DNA from: Pirellula sp.
GTDB lineage: Bacteria > Planctomycetota > Planctomycetia > Pirellulales > Pirellulaceae
Direction of reading: 5' to 3'
Assembly: GCA_021299695.1 (NCBI GenBank)
Contig: JAJTEK010000027.1
Span: 1 to 64,000, forward strand
Length of the DNA stretch: 64,000 nucleotides
Part shown: positions 45,053 through 54,223 of the stretch, piece by piece
Layout of the letters: each line of letters begins with the position of its first letter
How positions within the stretch are numbered: the stretch's first letter is position 1
The notes under the pieces: model-generated
Databases searched by the model: none
What the model was told of the DNA's origin: nothing
The model's input: the letters and a program-made list of their open reading frames with translations, nothing else
Made by a program: the position numbers and the translations under genes

Positions 45053-45910
45053 CTACTTGTTGGCCGCTTGTCGAGATCCTCGAGTTTTCCAGGCCCAGAA
45101 AACAAGGAGCATGGCGGCTAGGGCTAGGATTCTCCAAGTCCAGTCCGTGGCATTTCCGAGTTGTTCGGCGATGGGTTTGCCGATGTTGGTCGCTACGGTA
45201 TCGACCGTGTTTTCGACGAGTTGCCGGGTTCCGTCAAGAAATGGTTCGGGGTCGGCGACAAACACCGCCAGGGCGGTTCCGGCCGTCAGAGCAAGTTTGT
45301 TTCTCCAGACGAAGTCCATCGCACGATCGCCATAGCGGCCCAGGACCCCGAGCAGGTCCGCGTTTTTAGCGAGGCTCGCTGTCGGAACCTCGTCGGCTAG
45401 CATGGCCAAGCGACGGGCGCTTTGCTCGGTCAGTTCACGCATAGCTCCGACGGCGGGCGAACCGGCCGAAGCGATGAGTTTTTCGGCGACCACACCGTGT
45501 TTGATCAGGACCTCTCCGGCCTCTTGGCCGAATTGGCGAACCATTCCGAGTCGAACGGGGTTTTCCAGTGCTCCGATCGCTTCGTCGCCGTACTTCGAGA
45601 GAAGCCGAGCCGAGATAGCCGCATCGGCTCCGGAACCCTCGAGGATTCGAAGCGCGCGAGGACCACCTTTTTCGATCGCTCGGAGCGCATCGTCACCCGA
45701 TTGCACCAAGACGGCTTGGACCCGTGTGGTCAGTTTCTCGACCCCTTCGTCGGCGACCTCTTTCGAGAAGCGGCGAATGAGTTGCTCGGCTAGTTCCTTG
45801 GCCACCGTGACGGAACCTTGAGCCCATAGGTTGCTCTGGCTCAAGACCAATGCGACTACAAGCATCGGCAGGATCTCTAGAACGTTAAAGCTTCGTCGTT
45901 GACTGGGCAT
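45053..45910 (-). CDS. Membrane protein of unknown function (planctomycete-type), second of a pair
   Basis: 285 residues from ATG 45910; the frame continues upstream but overlaps the preceding gene. A signal or anchor lies at about 10-30. The middle consists of short helical, HEAT-like units (ALRAIEKGGPRALRILEGSG, DEAIGALENPVRLGM). A hydrophobic segment is at about 210-225 and a C-terminal transmembrane helix (WRILALAAMLLVFWAW) is followed by a basic tail. Its start overlaps the end of the upstream gene by 26 bp, so the two are translationally coupled. No catalytic motif was recognised. Confidence 0.75.
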   Translation of the reverse strand: MPSQRRSFNVLEILPMLVVALVLSQSNLWAQGSVTVAKELAEQLIRRFSKEVADEGVEKLTTRVQAVLVQSGDDALRAIEKGGPRALRILEGSGADAAISARLLSKYGDEAIGALENPVRLGMVRQFGQEAGEVLIKHGVVAEKLIASAGSPAVGAMRELTEQSARRLAMLADEVPTASLAKNADLLGVLGRYGDRAMDFVWRNKLALTAGTALAVFVADPEPFLDGTRQLVENTVDTVATNIGKPIAEQLGNATDWTWRILALAAMLLVFWAWKTRGSRQAANK

Positions 45911-46997
45911 GCTTGGCCTCGTTGGGTAGGAAGACTCGGAAAATTGCGTCGCGTCGAATTTGATTTCGTTCGGTGATCCATTGGGCGAATCGACCATCGA
46001 GCCCTGAAGCACTCGGTCGACCCGACGTGTCTGGTGGACCCAAGTCCCCTTTGCAGATCAGATCGTGTACAGAGGAAAGCTGCTTGGAGACCTGGTACTG
46101 AAGCTCGACCTCGGGCTCAGACCACCAGTCCCAGATCCGCGTGACGAGCTGATCGACAAGGATCCCGGCAACGAGGCCAATGCCCAGTGTCGCCCAGCCG
46201 CTTGCGGCCCCCGTCGAGAGGATCCCAGCTGAAACCCCCATGCGGATAGCCACCTGAGCCATGACCTCCCCGGCGACCAAGGAGATCAACTGGCTTTCGA
46301 TATTCGAAGAGAGGTCCTGGGAGACAACCTCGGAGGCTTGTGCGATGGCTTGCTGGAATCGAAGTTCCAGCTCACTTGCATCGAGCGATTCGATTTGAGC
46401 AAGCTCCGGGAGCCCTTCGATGTCGGCTCGGATGCTGATGAGCATTTGGCTTTCGATATCGCGGACTTCATTGAGGCGCTCTGCGACGGCTTGCCGAACG
46501 GCCGATTCGAGCTCATCAGAAGAAAAAATATGCTCTTCGAATTGATCCCTCAAGAATCGGTCGTGGCGGTCTTTATCGTTCCAAGGAAGTTTGTCCAGGA
46601 CGAGGTTCCACTTGCTTTGGAATCCAAGGATCGAGTCGGCGAAGGCCGGTACGTTGTCGTAGGCCTTGCTGAAGAGGATCTCGATGGCTGGATAACCCCG
46701 GTCCGCGAGCCCTAGGATTTCGGATTCGGACTTCTTAAGGTGTTTCTCTAGAAGTTCCCGAACAGCCAGCTCCGGAATTCCCCTTGAAGACGTTGCACTC
46801 TGCTTCGACGGGGCCCGCATCGATGGTGGATTGGCTCTGAAGTAGCCCCATACCGCAAGGATCGCGCACAGACTCGCAACGATCCAAATTGGTCGGACTC
46901 GAAGGTGGCTTTTTCGAAGTGAGCTGGAGGAAGAATCCATCGATAACAAGTCCGAGCTGGTCACAACCGCGTGGGTGCCTAGAACTACACGCATCAC
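45885..46997 (-). CDS. Membrane protein of unknown function, first of a pair
   Basis: 370 residues from ATG 46997; ATG 46940 (MDSSSSS) is an equally possible start because neither has a clear ribosome site. One transmembrane segment lies at about 38-55 (IWIVASLCAILAVWGYF). A long helical region (80-240) is followed by a Gly/Ala-rich hydrophobic hairpin (AIRMGVSAGILSTGAASGWATLGIGLVAGILVDQLV, about 258-295) that looks membrane-inserted, then a soluble tail. The hairpin recalls pore-forming or channel-like segments, but I could not assign a family. Coupled to the downstream gene at 45910. Confidence 0.72.
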   Translation of the reverse strand: MMRVVLGTHAVVTSSDLLSMDSSSSSLRKSHLRVRPIWIVASLCAILAVWGYFRANPPSMRAPSKQSATSSRGIPELAVRELLEKHLKKSESEILGLADRGYPAIEILFSKAYDNVPAFADSILGFQSKWNLVLDKLPWNDKDRHDRFLRDQFEEHIFSSDELESAVRQAVAERLNEVRDIESQMLISIRADIEGLPELAQIESLDASELELRFQQAIAQASEVVSQDLSSNIESQLISLVAGEVMAQVAIRMGVSAGILSTGAASGWATLGIGLVAGILVDQLVTRIWDWWSEPEVELQYQVSKQLSSVHDLICKGDLGPPDTSGRPSASGLDGRFAQWITERNQIRRDAIFRVFLPNEAKHAQSTTKL

Positions 46998-47138
46998 ACA
47001 TGGAATAATAGGAATTTTACCAAACGAAGTTCCTTAGGATGCCTCAAGATCCACTGAAATTGAGAATCCCAGGGGTGATTGAGCGTCAGAATCGAACCAT
47101 GGGACAGTTGGCGGACCTCAGAATGGGTGGCTCAAGAT

Positions 47139-47867
47139 ATGACCTTTTTTCAAAAACCTCTTGGAGCTACGCTGCTCTTAGGATCGGCTCTCGGGACTCC
47201 TTACCTTCTCTTCGAGACCCAACCCGGGGAGCAGATCCGCCGCGCGGTGGCTTTTGAGGAGCCATCGCCCAGAAATGCACCGCTTGAGAGCCCTACGGTC
47301 GAGAACCTTCAAAATCCAGTACCCCCCCCCTCGGTTCGACTCAGCGGGCGTGATCCACTTACACCGGCCTCCGATTTCCAACCCCCGATCGACCTACGAG
47401 AAGTACTTCGATTCGATATCGATCCGGATTTTGTATATCGACGTTTCTCAAGGGTCTCGACCGTTCTTTCGGACCTGAGCTTAGACGGCCTGCGAGTCCC
47501 GTTGGTAAGCGGGACGCAGGCCTACGATGTGGCCGGCTCTCTGACTTATTATTTCGACATCAACAAAAAGCTGCGACGAATTCAGATGCAAGGGGTAACG
47601 GGAGATGCTCGGGGGCTAATCGAGTTAATGGTGCAGCACTACCGACTCGCCCCTGAACCAAGCCTTGGGGGGCAGTTGTTGACGACTCGTTGGAACAATC
47701 GCGTGACGAGTTTCATGCACGTGGCCCCCGCTCCGGTCGTCACTTCGGCGAGCCCAAATGCGAGGTTTGCCTTTTACTTAGAAATCAATCCCCCAGCAGA
47801 CCGCTATGGGCTGAGCCAAGAAGCCATGCAGATGCTAGTCCAAGCCCAGGCGGCAAAGCGTTGGTAA
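47139..47867 (+). CDS. Hypothetical secreted or anchored protein
   Basis: 242 residues from ATG 47139, chosen because MTFFQKPLGATLLLG gives an N-terminal hydrophobic anchor; an upstream in-frame start at 47079 is possible. A Pro-rich linker is followed from about residue 100 by a compact domain (FDIDPDFVYRRFSRVSTVL, GLRVPLVSGT, GSLTYYFDINKKLRRIQMQG, ELMVQHYRLAPEPSLGG, FYLEINPPADRYG). It resembles a planctomycete-restricted family (I think of DUF6690) but carries no recognisable active site. It is convergent with the next gene, 4 bp apart. Confidence 0.72.
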   Translation: MTFFQKPLGATLLLGSALGTPYLLFETQPGEQIRRAVAFEEPSPRNAPLESPTVENLQNPVPPPSVRLSGRDPLTPASDFQPPIDLREVLRFDIDPDFVYRRFSRVSTVLSDLSLDGLRVPLVSGTQAYDVAGSLTYYFDINKKLRRIQMQGVTGDARGLIELMVQHYRLAPEPSLGGQLLTTRWNNRVTSFMHVAPAPVVTSASPNARFAFYLEINPPADRYGLSQEAMQMLVQAQAAKRW

Positions 47868-47871
47868 TCGC

Positions 47872-48525
47872 CTAGCGATAGTAACCGGGCGGATAAGGTG
47901 CACCTTGCGCTTGACCATAGCCATACCCATAGCCTGGGGGGAGCGTGCTGCCGTTTTGGGTGGGAGGAAACACAGGCGGATAAGTCTGCGGCGGATAATT
48001 TTGTGCTGGATAGCTCTGCGGCGGATAATTTTGTGCTGGATAGTTTTGCTGAGGATAATTCTGCGGGGGATAAACTTGCTGAGGGTAGTTTTGTTGTGGG
48101 GGTGGGGCTACCCAGTTGGGTTGTTGCGGAGGTGTCCAACCTGGCGTGGTCTGGTAGGAGGCTTGGTAGCCCGGCAGGCTTTGGATCGGTACGGGAGTTT
48201 GCTGACCATCTCCCGTGAAGGAACCAGGCTTGGTTTTCGGGGGCCAAGAAAAACCCTGCTTGTCCATTTCATCAGCGACCTGCTGAGTCGCATCGCCTAT
48301 TTTGTCTTTATGGAATTGGAGTTGAGGGATCCCGTTTTTCCAGTCGACCGACATGGCGCCGGTTGCCAGAAGCCCAGCCCCAAGGGTCATGATAATGCGC
48401 GAACCTAAAGGGCTCGAGGCGATGGCACGGATGGGAGCCGGTGCAAACATCAGCAACGTCTCAATGATCCGCTGCGAATTAGACTTGTCTGGGACTTTCA
48501 TCGCTCTTCTGGGTTTTGCCATCAT
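47872..48525 (-). CDS. Hypothetical protein with Pro/Gln/Tyr/Asn-rich repeat tail
   Basis: 217 residues. The N-terminal half has a hydrophobic stretch at about 40-60 (SRIIMTLGAGLLATGAMSV) and a short amphipathic helix. From about residue 110 it is low in complexity, made of repeats of QNYPPQ, QNYPAQ and similar, ending in GYGYGYGQ and PPGYYR. The underlying DNA (about 47975-48095) is a degenerate tandem repeat with units of roughly 33 bp. The tail would be disordered and exposed; function unknown. Confidence 0.7.
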   Translation of the reverse strand: MMAKPRRAMKVPDKSNSQRIIETLLMFAPAPIRAIASSPLGSRIIMTLGAGLLATGAMSVDWKNGIPQLQFHKDKIGDATQQVADEMDKQGFSWPPKTKPGSFTGDGQQTPVPIQSLPGYQASYQTTPGWTPPQQPNWVAPPPQQNYPQQVYPPQNYPQQNYPAQNYPPQSYPAQNYPPQTYPPVFPPTQNGSTLPPGYGYGYGQAQGAPYPPGYYR

Positions 48526-48850
48526 GCCTTCAGCTTGTAGGGCAATTCAATCGCTTGGGACAAGATCAATTCAGCCAGCTAGCACCACCCCGAGGGCACC
48601 GGCAAGATCCGTGACCGCGGTCACTGGTGAGATTAGCCCCCTATCTTGGGGAGTAGTTGGGGATATTTCCAGGCCGTTTTCAAAATTCCCAGCAATCTAT
48701 GTTTTCCTTCGGCCGAAACTTCGTATAGAGTTGGAGTGTTGAATCCCAAGAGCAGGCAACGATGCCCCCTAGGAGATTTCGATCTGCAGTCATTCCCTAT
48801 CCGGTTTTTTGTCGGGTTTTTAGACGGGTTTTTCGACTAGGAGAAGATCG
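48526..48850. other. Intergenic region with a perfect palindrome
   Basis: No gene was seen. A perfect 14-bp palindrome, GTGACCGCGGTCAC, lies at 48611-48624, between the divergent starts at 48525 and 48851. It could be an operator. The rest shows nothing recognisable. Confidence 0.5.
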
Positions 48851-49075
48851 ATGTCTGCTGACTGGTATTTCATGAAGAAGGGGTTTTTTGGTGGCTCGAA
48901 AACGGTCGGACCAATCGCCGAATCTGTGTTTGTGAAAAAAATACAGAGGGGCGAGATCGTTCCGGAAACGATGGTTTCGAGCACCACCAAGACCCATGGG
49001 CATTGGTTGCACCTGAAGGACATTCGGGGGTCAGACCAATTGCTCAAGAAAAAGTCCCAATCGGGCCCTAGCTAG
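48851..49075 (+). CDS. Small GYF_2-domain protein
   Basis: 74 residues with AGGAGA before the ATG. WYFMKKGFFGGSKTVGPIAE, VFVKKIQRGEIVPETMVSS, then HGHWLHLKDI follow the GYF_2 pattern (W-Y-x...G-P...G-x-I-x-x-x-x-x-V), a small peptide-binding fold often fused to membrane proteins in planctomycetes but here standing alone. It is followed by a clear terminator and is therefore a single-gene transcript. The partner is unknown. Confidence 0.75.
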   Translation: MSADWYFMKKGFFGGSKTVGPIAESVFVKKIQRGEIVPETMVSSTTKTHGHWLHLKDIRGSDQLLKKKSQSGPS

Positions 49076-49124
49076 CGAGTTGTTAATCCAACCGCGTGGG
49101 GTCCAGAATTGGCCGAATCAAGAG

Positions 49125-49149
49125 GCGTGGGCTCAACCACGCTTTTTTT
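49125..49149 (+). terminator. Factor-independent terminator after the GYF_2 gene
   Basis: GCGTGG, loop GCTCAA, CCACGC, followed by seven T, 50 bp after the stop codon. The rest of 49076-49399 shows no gene. Confidence 0.88.
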
Positions 49150-49399
49150 CTGCGCCGATCGCAAGCCTCCGGGGATGTTAAAGCTTGCCGGTTAGGTTGC
49201 CCACGACGACACAATGTTGAAACGTCGCTCGAATTCCTCCAAGCACTTTGCAGGGGTCGTACCGATTTTGCCGAATGATACCGATAGTCGGCTACCCTGA
49301 TGGTTCCGTTTTTGGACGTGCGCTCTCGGGGCACCCCTAAGCCGACTTTTTCTTACACAAAACACAGAGTTCGCTTCAGTGGAATCGGTGGTGATATTC

Positions 49400-50146
49400 A
49401 TGGCAAGAGATTCTCTACTCAATCGCAGTGTTTCAACAATGCTTGCTTCGGTATTTGTTGCTCATGCGTCTTTGGCTTTGCTCTTGATCGGTTCAGGCAC
49501 GGGCCTTGCCCAGGTCACTTTGGTCGAACAGAAACCCGTAGAATTGCCGTCCGAGAAGCGTCCGGGCGAGGAGCCGACTTTAGATTCGGTTCCTCCAAGG
49601 CCTGCTGATGTAAAGCTTGACGACGTAAAGCTTGATGAACCTGCGAAAATTGAAGAATCTCCCTCGATCCCCAGGAGCAAAGAGCCTCTTCGCGTAGGGG
49701 CCCTCTCGATTCCAAACACTTCGATCGCAGGGATCGGCACTGGAACGACTCCCGAGGACGCAACCGAGGGCCGTTTGCCTGATCCCATGCCGCTCCCTTA
49801 TGGCCCGGATCGCGAGGCTGGGTGGTCGGTCAAGACCAAGCATTGGGTCGCCCCGGTGTATTGTCACCAACCGACGTATTACGAGGACGTCATGCTCGAA
49901 CATCATGGACACGAGCGCTGCGCTGCGCTGCAACCGGTGTTATCCGGGGCCAGGTTCTACACAGGGATCTTCTTTACTCCTTACCTCGCGACGCTTCGTC
50001 CTCCCTTGCAAGACATTCCCAGCACCGGCCATTACCGACCCGGATCCTGCGCACCTGCAATTCGCCAGCGCGCACCCTATGATCCTACGGCGATGAAGGT
50101 TCAGGCTGCTGCGACAGCCGCCGGGGTGGTCGCACTGCAGCCCTAG
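49400..50146 (+). CDS. Hypothetical secreted protein (planctomycete-type, Cys/His-containing C-terminal domain)
   Basis: 248 residues from ATG 49400; a GTG at 49379 is in frame but less likely. A signal peptide covers about 1-31 (hydrophobic SMLASVFVAHASLALLLIG). A Pro/Glu/Asp/Lys-rich linker with two DVKLD units spans 50-90. The C-terminal domain has WVAPVYCHQPTYYEDVMLE, ALQPVLSGARFYTGIFFTP and TGHYRPGSCAP. A CHQPLYFE-like core with two Cys is known to me from planctomycete secreted proteins of unknown role. Exported, function unknown. Confidence 0.75.
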   Translation: MARDSLLNRSVSTMLASVFVAHASLALLLIGSGTGLAQVTLVEQKPVELPSEKRPGEEPTLDSVPPRPADVKLDDVKLDEPAKIEESPSIPRSKEPLRVGALSIPNTSIAGIGTGTTPEDATEGRLPDPMPLPYGPDREAGWSVKTKHWVAPVYCHQPTYYEDVMLEHHGHERCAALQPVLSGARFYTGIFFTPYLATLRPPLQDIPSTGHYRPGSCAPAIRQRAPYDPTAMKVQAAATAAGVVALQP

Positions 50147-50248
50147 GGTGTCCTAAGTCTGGGCTTTGGGGACTATAGGTTTTGCTAGCGTAAAAAATAC
50201 CGAAATTCATTTGCGCAAATTCGTTGACTCCGTCTTTAAATCCCCACA

Positions 50249-50836
50249 ATGAGTTTTCCCGGCGGTTGGTTCGCTCGGCAAACTCGAGATCTTTGGGGCA
50301 AAGGTATGGATGGGATTGGGGCTCTGTTGCATCGCTACCGGATAGCTCGGCGTTTCGTGCGGAAAAACGCCCAGATACTATTCTGTAAACTCGAGGGCTA
50401 CTGGTGGAATTTTCGCAAGTCCCTTCGGTATTTCCCGCCCAAGCCCCAGGAAACCACGGGAGCCTATGGCGAGCGATTAGCGATCGAGTATCTGCGACGA
50501 TCTGGTTACATGATTCTCGAGCGATCCTATGCCTGCTCGTTGGGTGAGATCGACATCGTCGCTGCTTGGAAAACCTCCATGGTGGTTTTCGTAGAGGTGA
50601 AGACTTGGAGTTGCCAACGGGACAATCAAGGGGGTCCTAGCGACGCTGTCGACGCGATCAAGCAGCGGAAGATTTGTCGGTCGGCATTGCACTATGCCAA
50701 ACGCTATGGATTGCTCGAAACGCAAGGGCGCATGGATGTGATTGAGGTCATTTTAGGATCCGAGCCTTGCCGACCGGTTTTTCGGCACATCGAGGCGGCC
50801 TTCGAGAGTCCCGAAGCTTTTCAGATGCACGCCTAG
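50249..50836 (+). CDS. yraN: YraN/UPF0102-family protein (PD-(D/E)XK-like nuclease fold)
   Basis: 195 residues, longer than usual because of a basic N-terminal extension of about 70 residues. The family core is complete: [24 protein letters not shown], then GEIDIVA (Asp), VFVEVKT (Glu-x-Lys), and [16 protein letters not shown]. The fold is that of Holliday-junction resolvase-like nucleases, but the biological role is not settled. The gene overlaps argH by 4 bp tail to tail. Confidence 0.9.
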   Translation: MSFPGGWFARQTRDLWGKGMDGIGALLHRYRIARRFVRKNAQILFCKLEGYWWNFRKSLRYFPPKPQETTGAYGERLAIEYLRRSGYMILERSYACSLGEIDIVAAWKTSMVVFVEVKTWSCQRDNQGGPSDAVDAIKQRKICRSALHYAKRYGLLETQGRMDVIEVILGSEPCRPVFRHIEAAFESPEAFQMHA

Positions 50837-52209
50837 AGCTTGTTTTTCCAGAGTGCGATTTGCTCGGCGACAAACTCCGGACCGCTCGAACCCAACGAGC
50901 GATAGGACTCAACGGCACCTTGGACCCCTAAGCTTTTGCGAAGCGACTTACCGACAAAGTTCGGGTCGACTTTGAGGAAGTCCTGATCGCTCAGTTCGGC
51001 CAGGGTGATGTTTTGTTCTCTGGCCAAGGCGACCAGTGCGCCGACTTTGTGGTGCGCGGTCCTCTGAGGGATTCCCTGGAGCATGATCGCTTCCATCAGC
51101 GCTGTCGCATCGAGGTAGCCTTGATCGAGCCTTTTGGCGATGGCCTCGGTCTGGAGCTTAGAGCCCTGGACAATCGGAACAGCCAGTTCCAAGCACGCGA
51201 TCACGGTATCGAAGGCGTCGAACAGGGGTGGTTTGTCCTCTTGGAGATCGCGGTTGTAGGCTAGGGGTAGGCCTTTGAGCAGAACCAGGAGAGTTTGGAG
51301 ATTGCCGATGACTCGAGCCGACTTGCCACGTGTCAGTTCGAGCGTATCGGGGTTGACTTTCTGGGGCATGATCGAGCTTCCGGTGCAGAAAGCTTGCGGA
51401 AGTTTCAGGAAGCCGAATTCGGTGGTCGACCACAGGATCCATTCCTCGGCCCAACCGCTCAGGTGCGTTGCGATCATACTCAGAACAAACACCGATTCGA
51501 CGGCGAAATCCCGATCGCTACTGATATCGATGCTATTGGCCGCAAGCGTTTCAAAGCCTAGCAACTGGGCCGTCATCTGCCGATCGATCGGCATGCTGGT
51601 ACCAGCGACTGCCGCGCCCCCGAGTGGACAGCAATTGACCCTGCGTCGGCAGTCGGCAAGACGCGATCGATCGCGTTGGAGTTTTTCCATGTAAGCCAGC
51701 CAGTAGTGCGCTGCGAGCACCGGTTGGGCCCTTTGCATGTGGGTGTAGGCCGGCAGGATGACTCCGTGATCCAAATCGCATCGAGAGAGAAACGCTCGCT
51801 GGAGTTGCTCTAAGAGTTCGTCGACATGATCGAGTTGGTCGCGGACCCAGAGCCGTAGGTCGGTTGCGATTTGATCGTTCCGCGATCGCGCCGTGTGAAG
51901 CTTGCGTCCGACGTCTCCGAGCGCATCGATCAAGGCTTGCTCGATGTGCATGTGGATGTCTTCGAGTTCGATGCGAAACGGGAGCTCCTGGCGCTCGATT
52001 CGCTCTTGGATGCTTAGGAGTTCCCTTTCGATTTGGGCGAACTCTGGGTCGGTCAAGATCCCTTGCTTGGCCAGCATCCGCGCATGGGCGATCGATCCGC
52101 GAATGTCGTGTTGATAGAGTCGGTGGTCAAAGGAAATGCTTTCGCTGAAGCGCGCAAGCGATTGATCCATATCACCGGAGAAAACACCGCTACGGGATGG
52201 AGAGCTCAA
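50833..52209 (-). CDS. argH: Argininosuccinate lyase
   Basis: 458 residues, the usual length. The signature [12 protein letters not shown], with the flexible-loop catalytic Ser, lies at about residue 280. [18 protein letters not shown] and [19 protein letters not shown], with the other two conserved regions, are present, as is the N-terminal [22 protein letters not shown]. It cleaves argininosuccinate to arginine and fumarate, the last step of arginine synthesis, in the cytoplasm. No other arginine gene is nearby. Its 3' end overlaps yraN by 4 bp. Confidence 0.97.
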   Translation of the reverse strand: MSSPSRSGVFSGDMDQSLARFSESISFDHRLYQHDIRGSIAHARMLAKQGILTDPEFAQIERELLSIQERIERQELPFRIELEDIHMHIEQALIDALGDVGRKLHTARSRNDQIATDLRLWVRDQLDHVDELLEQLQRAFLSRCDLDHGVILPAYTHMQRAQPVLAAHYWLAYMEKLQRDRSRLADCRRRVNCCPLGGAAVAGTSMPIDRQMTAQLLGFETLAANSIDISSDRDFAVESVFVLSMIATHLSGWAEEWILWSTTEFGFLKLPQAFCTGSSIMPQKVNPDTLELTRGKSARVIGNLQTLLVLLKGLPLAYNRDLQEDKPPLFDAFDTVIACLELAVPIVQGSKLQTEAIAKRLDQGYLDATALMEAIMLQGIPQRTAHHKVGALVALAREQNITLAELSDQDFLKVDPNFVGKSLRKSLGVQGAVESYRSLGSSGPEFVAEQIALWKNKL

Positions 52210-52285
52210 GGTGTTGACCTTTGGAACATCGGGGAAGTGGTCGGTGGCAGCATGCTCGAGCGTGGGATTCTAGCAGAGCCCGAGT

Positions 52286-53893
52286 TCATTCGATAGAAAG
52301 GATTGTCGCTGGGCCGATCGCACCAGCCCCGTCGACCGCGGCCAAGGCGATGGCTCGGACCTTCTTGCCGGGAGCTTCGGTCCTGGGAGCATCTGTGCCG
52401 GGCTCTTGGTCGGAATCGATGGGTGCACGGTCGCTTTGCGCTCCGTGGATCGAGACTTCCCACCGGTTGTCGATCAAGCGGTAGAGGCACCAGTGGCGAA
52501 CCGACTGGGGATTCGAAGAGCTCCAAGTGACCTGTGGGCTCGCTGCAGGGCTACCCTGATCGGCGGACTTGAGCCCGGTTGGCTTGAGGATCGAAACCAC
52601 AGGGGCAGTGGTTTTCTCGACGTTTAACCAAGGGGTCTGGGGGCTCAGGGCTGGGGATAGATACGTATTGGTCGTGAGTCGATCGGTCAGTCCTTCGCGA
52701 TTCTCCATGATGGCTTTCATGCTGAAATGGATGGTGCCCGAGCTGCCATTCATGGTTCGGGCCAAGAAGACTTGGTCTTCGATCTGCTCGACGGAAAAGG
52801 GGCGATTTTTGTCACCGACACGGCTGGTGAAGATCCCCGGTGCGATGGTTCGGTGTTGGGTATTTTCTGAGACCCACCACTGGAGCAGCGCCGGAAAGCT
52901 TTGCTGTTTGGCGTGGATAGGCCAGTACAACTGGGGCGAGTAGTAGTCGCACCAGCCCTCGTTGAGCCAGAGCTTGGCATCGGCATAGAGTTTTTCGTAT
53001 TGATTGAAGCCTTGGACGCTCTCGGGAAAGCCTGGCTTCCAGATCCCAAAGGGACTGATTCCGAATTTCACGTGCGGCTTGGTCGCTTTGATCTGCTCAT
53101 AGAGACTTCGGATGAACTGATTCATCTGATCGCGACGCCAGTCGTCGCGTGAAAGCTTACCTCCGTTTTTGACGTAGTTATCCCACGCTCGATCGTCGGG
53201 GAAGGGTGCATCGTCGATGGGGTAAGGGTAGAAGTAATCGTCGATATGAATACCGTCGACGTCGTAGCGTTGGACCACATCGAGGAATACTTTTAGGGTG
53301 TGCTCTCGCGATTGAGTTTCCCCCGGATCGAGCCAAAGATAATTGGTTTTGTCGTTGCCGTAAGGCTTGACCAGTTCGGGATGCGTTTTGCTGATATGAG
53401 AATCCGACTCGGTGTATTTCTGCCCGGAGTTTCGCGCGCGGTAGGGGTTGAACCAAGCATGAAGCTCCATCCCGCGTCGGTGGGTTTCTTCAATCCAGAA
53501 CTCGAGCGGATCGTACCAAGGATCTGGCGCTTTACCTTGATGACCCGTCAGATAGTAACTCCAGGGTTCGAGTTGGCTTGCATAGAGCGCATCGCACGAG
53601 GTTCGGACCTGGAGTACGATCGCATTGAGATGCATCTGATGGCACTGATCGAGAATCGCGATGGCCTCGGATTTTTGCTGCTCGACGCTCAGACCCGGAC
53701 GAGTCGGCCAATCGATATTGGCGACCGTAGCGACCCATACCCCTCGGAATTCCCGAGGCACTTCTGGCAGCCTTGGGAGCTCTGGCAAAGTGCCAGACGC
53801 GTCGGTCCCTTGAGCCGAGCCGATGGTGCCCAAAGAGTGCCAAAGCAATGCAGCCTGCAGTAGGACAAAGGGTATCTTTGGAATTCGATACAT
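52286..53893 (-). CDS. Glycoside hydrolase-like GHL10/DUF187 family secreted protein
   Basis: 535 residues from ATG 53893, which gives a signal peptide (about 1-26); the frame is open up to 54094. The GHL10 barrel runs from about 45 to 370: PREFRGVWVATVANIDWPT, LNAIVLQVRTSCDALYAS, ELHAWFNPYRAR, DVDGIHIDDYFYPYP, VKFGISPFGIWKPGF and WCDYYSPQLYWPI, all family landmarks including the conserved Asp pair in HIDDYF. A C-terminal beta domain of the fibronectin/carbohydrate-binding sort follows (TWSSSNPQSVRHWCLYRL). It probably acts on a polysaccharide or peptidoglycan outside the cytoplasm; substrate unknown. Confidence 0.9.
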   Translation of the reverse strand: MYRIPKIPFVLLQAALLWHSLGTIGSAQGTDASGTLPELPRLPEVPREFRGVWVATVANIDWPTRPGLSVEQQKSEAIAILDQCHQMHLNAIVLQVRTSCDALYASQLEPWSYYLTGHQGKAPDPWYDPLEFWIEETHRRGMELHAWFNPYRARNSGQKYTESDSHISKTHPELVKPYGNDKTNYLWLDPGETQSREHTLKVFLDVVQRYDVDGIHIDDYFYPYPIDDAPFPDDRAWDNYVKNGGKLSRDDWRRDQMNQFIRSLYEQIKATKPHVKFGISPFGIWKPGFPESVQGFNQYEKLYADAKLWLNEGWCDYYSPQLYWPIHAKQQSFPALLQWWVSENTQHRTIAPGIFTSRVGDKNRPFSVEQIEDQVFLARTMNGSSGTIHFSMKAIMENREGLTDRLTTNTYLSPALSPQTPWLNVEKTTAPVVSILKPTGLKSADQGSPAASPQVTWSSSNPQSVRHWCLYRLIDNRWEVSIHGAQSDRAPIDSDQEPGTDAPRTEAPGKKVRAIALAAVDGAGAIGPATILSIE

Positions 53894-54095
53894 CGACTGT
53901 ATTGACCAAGTGCGAGGAAAAAAAGTTACCATGCCAGTGTCCACCGATCGAGCACTTCGGTCCAAGGCTCTGTTCGTACGTTTTCTCGTGGTCGTACTAG
54001 AACCAATCCAGTATAGCAATTCAAGCCATAGGTCTGCAAGTTCCCGCCAACCGCCTCGATCAACGATCCGCATCGCCGCAGTTGAAACAGCCATC

Positions 54096-54129
54096 GAGCA
54101 CTAGCACGAGCACGAGCACGAGCACGAGG
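54096..54129 (+). repeat. CACGAG microsatellite
   Basis: Four perfect GCACGA units with a diverged flanking unit, between the GHL10 gene and zwf and without a gene over it. Simple slippage repeat. Confidence 0.85.
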
Positions 54130-54223
54130 AATTCTGATCCCATACACGATCGAGAACAAATCCGGGAGATTTGAGGGACTGTGTCTATACAAGAAAAAAC
54201 GGGGAACCAAAGGGCCAATGGGC

